Source: Euphorbia lathyris (lineage: Eukaryota > Streptophyta > Magnoliopsida > Malpighiales > Euphorbiaceae). Taken from it: a stretch of DNA of 64,000 nucleotides. The stretch spans positions 7,889,001-7,953,000 of the forward strand of contig NC_088916.1 in assembly GCF_963576675.1 (NCBI RefSeq), given 5' to 3'. The position numbers and the translations under genes are program-made. Every line of letters begins with the position of its first letter. Positions within the stretch are counted from its first letter, which is position 1. Below the pieces are notes generated by a model, which saw only the letters and a list, made by a program, of their open reading frames with translations, searched no databases and was not told the DNA's origin. This document shows, piece by piece, positions 57,507 through 64,000 of the stretch.

Positions 57507-59507
57507 ATTGACAGACAGGTCAATGAATTTTCAATCATCGATGCCTCCTCCCGTGAAAAAAGTTTTTGATTCTGATTTCTCTATTATTTGTCTGACGTGT
57601 ATGTGTATATGAACCATTCAAATGGAACAAATTAATCTAACAAATAAATATTGTCTAATAAATTGAGAGTTTTATGCAATTTTCATACCAAGATTTTTTC
57701 CTTCACCAATCACTCGATAGTTCATAAGATTTGGTGTTGCTATATATGTTCACCATCCCAATGGAACTTCATCAATCACTCAATGCTTCCTTGACCTCCT
57801 CCAATATTTATCATTCTATTGTCAGTTTGACGCGGACATCTCCGACACGGACCCGACAAGAGGAGTTGAAACAATGAAAATGGAAGAACTGAAATGAAAT
57901 GCCATGTCACTTTCCACTCGGCATGTCAACTTGGCTCGGCGTGAGATAGTCATGCGAGGTGAGATGAAAAGTCTATAAAGGAGTAGAATCACAGCCACAC
58001 GTCGCGTGGGATAGGTGACTCAGCGTCTCTGTCAGTTTGCCTTCTCCCCTTAGGTTAAGTAAAGATATAAAAATGCTCCCACTAGGATTACAAATTAAGT
58101 AGAAGAGAGGTAAGTAATGTAAATGGCAATAAGGGAAATAAGCCTAATGACAAAACAATAAATAGTGTAGTGGCAAAACATTAAGTAAGGAGATGCCAGC
58201 TATTACACGAATGAAAATCTAGAAGCTATTACATGAATGAAAATAGTAAATGTGTATAAGCTTTTTGCTTTGCTTTTGGAACTTCAAGGATGATTCTCTC
58301 TAGATTTCAGAGTTGATGATCAAGTCCAAATGAAGCAAATGACAGGCTTTTATGACACTTTGAGGCTGGTTATTTCAAATTTTAAAATAACTGTTGGAGG
58401 GAAAGACTCCTTTCTGTCGCTTTTATCCTCAACAGTCAGTACAAAGCCTACTGTTGTGTCTATCTTTTCCTTCTGGCTTCAGGAGAAAACATGCTTTTGA
58501 TTACTACCAGAATCAATTTAACTGTTTGTACAAATAAGGTAAAGATTCCAAGTTGACCAGAGGACAAGCTGTATACTCCGTGTACTTCTTTCCATATATA
58601 GAGTTACAATGTGACTAGTCTAGAGTCAACGTTGATCTTACCAGATATACCTTGATCTTCATCTTCCGGAACAAGTAGTCCTACTTTAGTATGAGCTTTG
58701 CTTTTGGATCCTTCCAACTGTTGGGCTAAGCTTGGTGTTTGGACCTTTGATCCAACTCGAAGCCTTTATCTATTTTCCTTTCTTTATTTCATTTAATAAA
58801 ACATACATAATAGTGGATTGTTGTATTTATATCTAAACAATTAATGATTATTAGATATATATAGATTATTATATATATATATATAATATAAATAGGATAA
58901 AGGAGATAAGTAGGATTAATATATACGGTGTAAGTATATTTACCTTATATCCATTTATTATTTCATTCGGCATATTTATCATATCTATAGTGTATATATA
59001 TATATATATATATTATTTATTTTATGCTAATTTTACTATTTTCATTTATGTAATATATGTATTATATGCAATGCATCTTAATCCAATTTAAAACTTATTT
59101 GATAGCCATGACCTCGGCTAGCTGAAGATTGGGATTTTCTTGAAAAGCTCCGATGCATTCTCTAGAGTGATTACTTGATGATATCATAGATGGAAAAAGA
59201 ACTTTTGATGTAAGTATTGAAAAGAAAAGAAAGAAACTTGTCAAAGGACAAAACAAAACCAAACTTGTCAGATGACGAGACCCATGTCCATTGAATAGCA
59301 GCGGATATGAAAGAACTCCAAATTCTCTTTTAATCAACATTGTTTAATTTATCTTCTTTTCTATTGGGCATTCCTCTGTTTTTCTCCCATCTTCATGCTC
59401 CCGTACCTCACCATGGCGGCACAAATCTCTGATGCGAATCTAGTCAATCGCAGATCTCATTCCAGTTTTGGTAGAGGAAACTCAAACCCTATTTATAAGT
59501 TAATATA
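57507..59507. repeat. Large duplicated segment A1
   Basis: From GGTCAATGAATTTTCAATCA to CTCAAACCCTATTTATAAG, this matches 61038-63142 in the same orientation at high similarity, with small indels and different (TA)n lengths around 58870 and 59000. No protein is recognised inside. Short frames such as the one including KQMTGFYDTL are present in both copies but disrupted in one. Confidence 0.85.
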
Positions 59508-60650
59508 AATTAGCTTGATTTACTTTTATTTAAATGTGAAGATATGCTTTAACTTAAGGTTCGTTTGCTAAAATAACACTTTTATAAACGAATATACTTG
59601 TATGCTATTTAACTAGGTTTTTCAAGGTAATTAGCCTCAAATGATTTCTAAATCTCACGTTTTAAAATATAAACCCGCCTTAAGTACTCTCGTATATAAG
59701 CATGTGAATAAAAGGACTTTTGGGAGGGAATTAGACACTTATTATACCATGAGACATAGATTAATATTATCTTATATATATATATCCAAATGTTGTAATT
59801 TATCTGTCAACAATTTAAATTCCCACGTTTACCATTCCGTACATATCGATCATTAAACTAAAATGGGTGGTTCTTTCAACTTAATGACTATTAATTAAAA
59901 TGCTTAAAACAGTTTTCAAAATGAGAAAGGAAAAGGTTTTCAAATGTAAAACTTAAAAGAATATGCAATTAGACCGTTAGCGCCTAGTAGTGTTAAGTGG
60001 GAAGTCAATGGTTCAAACCGAGCGATTATGGGGTGCCCAGTAGCCTTTCTCTAGAAAGGAGTTAGCCTTCTCGTATCGTATCCAATTTCCCGAACCCAAC
60101 CGGTCTTCCACAAGGAATCCGGTTACCTTTTTTCCTATCCGGGGGTGGCGACTCTTCTATCTTTGAGCTCCAGTCCTATCGAGTAGCTTGATTCCCAGAT
60201 TGGCTGCTTTCGACTCCAATCACATCATTGTCATCAACGGTATCATCCCACTGGGTCTTCCAGGCAAGGCTTGATATCTACAATAGGCTTGTCAAGAAAG
60301 ATCTTTGTGGATTTAAGATTAAAATCTTCATCGCGTATTCGATTCGTATCACACTTGGTAAATTACTAAACATCTCTCTTATTATAAATAAGGGTAAATT
60401 CGAAAAAAAAATATTATCAAAAGTCCATTGATAATACAAATTTGCATATAAAAAAGGGTTAATACATATATTTGTCCGGATAATTAAGAGAATGAAGGAG
60501 GATTTCGATGCTCTCGCTCATTTAGGATCTTTGATTCGACCATCTCAGTTTGCTATTCAGGTATAATCGTCGAAATATAATTGATTATTTCTTGATCTTT
60601 GGATCAGAGACAGTTTTGTTTATGTTTTAACACAAATTTATCTATTTTCA
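59508..60650. other. Spacer with exon-like and LTR-like fragments
   Basis: About 60050-60330 contains CTATCCGGGGGTGGCGACTC, similar in style to gypsy LTR/leader sequence. At 60494-60562 an ATG frame MKEDFDALAHLGSLIRPSQF ends CAG|GTATAA, and an acceptor TATTTTCAG follows at about 60651, so this may be an exon of a gene fragment. I cannot name it. Confidence 0.35.
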
Positions 60651-60965
60651 GGGAGCTTATTGAGCGAAATGTCCCGCACCTATCTCATGAGGTCAGAGGA
60701 TGTAAAAGATGAACAAGAGAAATATAAACAATTGAAAAGGTAATTTATCCAATCTGATAACTAATTAGTGAATTAAGTGGGTAAATTGCATCTATTTCAC
60801 AAATTCCATGCTTTTACTTGTGCTAGTCTTGCATCTATACATCAAAGAGCATCTCTATCTTCATCCTAACTTATATGTTTGCAAAAAAAGTTACCAGTAA
60901 TTTTGAAAAATCAATTTTTAGATATTCAAGAAAGGTGGAGCTAGATGAAGATTACTCGTGAATCT
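60651..60965 (+). repeat. Duplicated segment B1 (exon-like)
   Basis: ATCTCATGAGGTCAGAGGAT through AAGGTGGAGCTAGATGAAG matches 63178-63450. Read after the acceptor at about 60651, one frame gives LLSEMSRTYLMRSEDVKDEQ then a donor-like AAAAG|GTAATT, which suggests a captured or decayed exon. Gene not identified. Confidence 0.6.
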
Positions 60966-61037
60966 CCACCTTAGGATTTTAATCAGCCTACATCTAATAG
61001 TTCACCGTGGTCATTAGGATACATGTGAACAATACTA

Positions 61038-63142
61038 CATTGGCAGATAGATTAATGAATTTTCAATCATCGATGCCTCCTCCCATAAAAAAAAGTGTTT
61101 GATTCTGATTTCTCTATTATTTGTCTGACATGTGTGTATATGAACCATTCAAATGGAACAAATTAATCTAACAAATAAATACTGCCTAATAAATTGAGAG
61201 TTCTATGCAATTTTCATACCAAGATTTTTTCCTTCACCAATCACTCGATAGTTCATAACTTTGGTGTTGCTATATATGTTCACCATCCCAATGGAACTTC
61301 ATCAATCACTCAATGCTTCCTTGACCTCCTCCAATATTTATCATTCTATTGTCAGTTTGACGCGGACATCTCCAACACGGACCCGACAAGAGGAGTTGAA
61401 ACAACGAAAATGGAAGAACTGAAATGACATGCCTTGTCACTTTCCACTCGGCGTGTCAACTTGGCTCGGCGTGAGGTAGTCATGCGAGGTGAGACGAGAA
61501 GGCTATAGAGGAGTAGAATCACACCCACACGTCGCGTGGGATAGGTGACTTAGCGTGTGGGCCAGTTTGCCTTCTCCCCTTAGGTTAAGTAAAGATACAA
61601 AAATGCTCACACTAGGGTTACAAATTAAGTAGAAGAAAATAAGGGTAGAATAGGGGTAAATAATGTAAATGGCAATAAGGGAAATAAGCCTAATGGTAAA
61701 ACAGTAAATAGTGTAGTGGAAAAACAGTAAGTAAGGAGATGCCAGTTATTACACGAATGAAAATCTAGAAGTTATTACATGAATGAAAATAGTAAATGTG
61801 TATAAGCTTTTTGCTTTGCTTTTGGAACTTCAAGGATGATTCTCTCTAGATTTCAGAGTTGATGATCAAGTCCAAATGAAGCAAATGACAGGCTTTTATG
61901 ACACTTTGAGACTGGTCATTTCAAATTTTAAAATAACCGTTAGAGGGAAAGGCTCATTTCTGTCGCTTTTATCCTCAACAGTCAGTACAAAAGCCTACTA
62001 TTTGGTCTCTCTTTTCCTTCTGCCTTTAGGAGACAACATGCTTTTGATTACTGGCAGAATCAATTTGACTGTTTGCACAAATAAGGTAAAGATTCCAAGT
62101 TGACCATGGGACAAGCTGTATACTCCTTGTACTTCTTTCCATATATAGAGTTGCAATGTCAGTAGTCTAGAGTCAACGTTGATCTTACCAGATATGCTTT
62201 GATCTTCATCTTCCGGAACAAGTAATCCTACTTTAGCATGAGTTTTGCTTTAGGATCCTTCCAGCTGTTGGGCTGAGCTTGGTGTTTGGACCTTTGATCT
62301 AACTCAAAGCCTTTATCTATTTTCCTTTCTTTAATTCATTTAATAAAACATACATAACAGTGGGTTGTTGTATTTCTATGTAAATATATTAATGATTATT
62401 AGATATATTTAGATTATTATACCTATATATATATATATTAGTTATATCATATGGTTCTATCATTTATATTAATCCTACTTATCTCCTTTATCCTATTTAT
62501 ATTATATATATATATATATATAATATTATTTTATATTAATTTCATTATTTCTCACTTATTATATTTATACGGTGTAAGTATATTTACCTTATATCCATTT
62601 ATTATTTCATTCGCCATATTTATCATATCTATAGTATATATGTATATTATTTATTTTATGCTAATTTTACTATTTTCATTTATATAATATATATATATTA
62701 TATGCAATGCATCTTAATCAAATTTAAAAGTTATTTGATAGCCATGACTTCGGCTAGATGAGGATTGTGATTTCCTTGAAAAGCTCCCATGCATTCTTTA
62801 GAGTGATTACTTGATGATGCCATAGATGGAAAAAGAACTTTTGATGTTAGAATTTAAAAGAAAAGAAGAAACTTGTCAAAGAACAAGACAAAACCAAACT
62901 TGTCAGATGACGAGACCCATATCCATTGAACAGCAGCGGAGATGAAAGAACTCCAAATTCCTATTTTAATCAACATTGTTTAATTTATCTTCTTCTCTAT
63001 TGGGCATTTCTCTGTTTTTTCTCTCATCTTCATGATCTCGTACCTCACTATGGCGGCACAAATCTCTGATGAGAATCTAGTCAATCGCAGATCTCATTCC
63101 AGTTTCAGTAGAGGAAACTCAAACCCTATTTATAAGTTAATA
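61038..63142. repeat. Large duplicated segment A2
   Basis: This is the second copy of 57507-59507. Shared landmarks include CACACGTCGCGTGGGATAGG (about 61530 and 57995) and GACGCGGACATCTCC (about 61360 and 57830). Confidence 0.85.
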
Positions 63143-63177
63143 TGTTAATGATTATTAGATATATTTAGACTATTATC

Positions 63178-63465
63178 TCATGAGGTCAGAGGATGTAGAA
63201 GATGAACAAGAGAAATATAAATAATTGAAAAGGTAATTTATCCAATCTGATAACTAATTAGTGGATTAAGTGGGTAAATTGCATCTATTTCACAAATTCC
63301 ATGCTTTTACTTGTGCTAGTCTTGCATCTATACATCAAAGAGCATCTCTATCTTCATCCTAACTTATATGTTTGCAAAAAAAAGTTACCCAGTAATGTTG
63401 AAGAATCAATTTTTAGATATTCAAGAAAGGTGGAGCTAGATGAAGATAACTCGTGGATGGAGAAG
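63178..63465 (+). repeat. Duplicated segment B2
   Basis: This matches B1 from CTCATGAGGTCAGAGGATGT onward, with a few substitutions and an indel in the A-run near 63380. The A-B order is kept in both copies, but B2 directly follows A2 whereas about 1.1 kb separates A1 from B1. Confidence 0.8.
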
Positions 63466-64000
63466 GATGGTCATAGAGAAGATGGGTCTAAATGAGCTTT
63501 TTAAAGTGACAGGTGTTAAACTCTGTGTGGATGGTGATGGAGAAGATGTGTCTTCAAGTGTTGCACTGTTTGTGTCATATATTAGTCGGTTAGATTAGGA
63601 TATAATTGCAAGTTTGTGGAAAATTCAAGGATAGTTTTGTGGGTTTATTTGATATAAGGGTATACAAGGGCAAATATGTGTATTAACCCTATAAAAAAAA
63701 CCAAAATGAAAATTCGCAAAATAACTTCTTTTTGAGACCAGATTCAATATTTTATAGGTCTATTAATAAGGATATAAAAACTACATGTAGCTAGCATTAT
63801 ATATACTGGTCGAAGCATGAGTGATGCACGCGTAACTTTATTATATTTAAAAAATTAATAAAAAATTACTTGAATTTTATAGTTTAAGTACATATTAAAT
63901 AATTATATGTTACTATCATACAATATTGTTTTTTTAAAAAGATAATATTAGCAGACTAAAATAATAAAATAATTGAAAATTAGTAAAATAAACTTAAAAC
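63466..64000. other. AT-rich end of the window with the third dispersed-repeat copy
   Basis: From about 63698 the sequence (ACTGGTCGAAGCATGAGTGA at about 63806, then ATTAAATAATTATATG) matches 54672-55020 and runs off the window edge. No gene supported. Confidence 0.5.

Overview
The window is nuclear DNA of a flowering plant, most likely a eudicot. The evidence is AT-rich intergenic DNA, a coiled-coil NB-LRR gene, GT-AG introns, plant-type L1 LINEs that carry RNase H, an Emigrant/Lemi1-type pogo element, and hAT, Mutator, Harbinger and CACTA derivatives. Nothing in it points to a species. It is a gene-poor, transposon-rich interval. I support three host gene loci and one pseudogene copy; most other recognisable sequence is mobile DNA or its remains.

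Layout. 0-8.6 kb: miniature elements (Mutator-like 290-787, hAT-like 878-1460, pogo/Emigrant 1785-2745 with the C-terminus of its transposase, Harbinger-like 7888-8332) and a rearranged copia-like element with an inverted internal copy (5.87-7.77 kb). 9.2-12.1 kb: a SINE-like piece, a LINE RNase H fragment and a Mutator-like element with a perfect 9-bp target duplication. 12.5-15.3 kb: an RPM1-like CNL immune receptor gene, open throughout except for one TAA codon. 17.5-18.8 kb: a long-TIR element full of TTCGCGAA palindromes. 18.9-22.2 and 24.1-27.6 kb: a duplicated block carrying a two-exon DUF1442 gene; the first copy is intact and the second is a pseudogene. Each copy is followed by an 83-86-bp minisatellite. 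A stack of nested elements lies between the two blocks. 27.84-28.35 kb: a solo LTR.

29.1-34.6 kb: a full-length LINE (family 1) with a 15-bp target duplication. 34.96-37.87 kb: a complete but coding-less LTR retrotransposon with two 507-bp LTRs. 38.2-41.6 kb: a LINE fragment, small tandem repeats and an hAT-like element. 42.57-47.68 kb: a Mutator-like miniature element split by a 4.6-kb CACTA-type element. The CACTA element carries exon fragments of at least three unrelated host genes (GH9 endoglucanase, kinesin-12 motor, PLAC8 family) plus unidentified exons, all on the minus strand and bounded by usable splice sites. This gene-capturing element is the most unusual object in the window. 47.9-54.3 kb: a second LINE family, almost intact; its ORF2 is broken only at a run of 11 C. 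55.65 kb: a short intronless SIAMESE-RELATED-type CDK inhibitor gene. 57.1-63.5 kb: a small CACTA element and a large two-part duplication (A-B, A'-B').

The host genes do not form a pathway. The NLR acts in pathogen recognition, DUF1442 is a methyltransferase-fold family of unknown role, and the SMR-type protein would act on cell-cycle exit. The mobile elements explain most of the rearrangement seen: nested insertions, exon capture and block duplication. All identifications come from reading the sequence; no database search was run.
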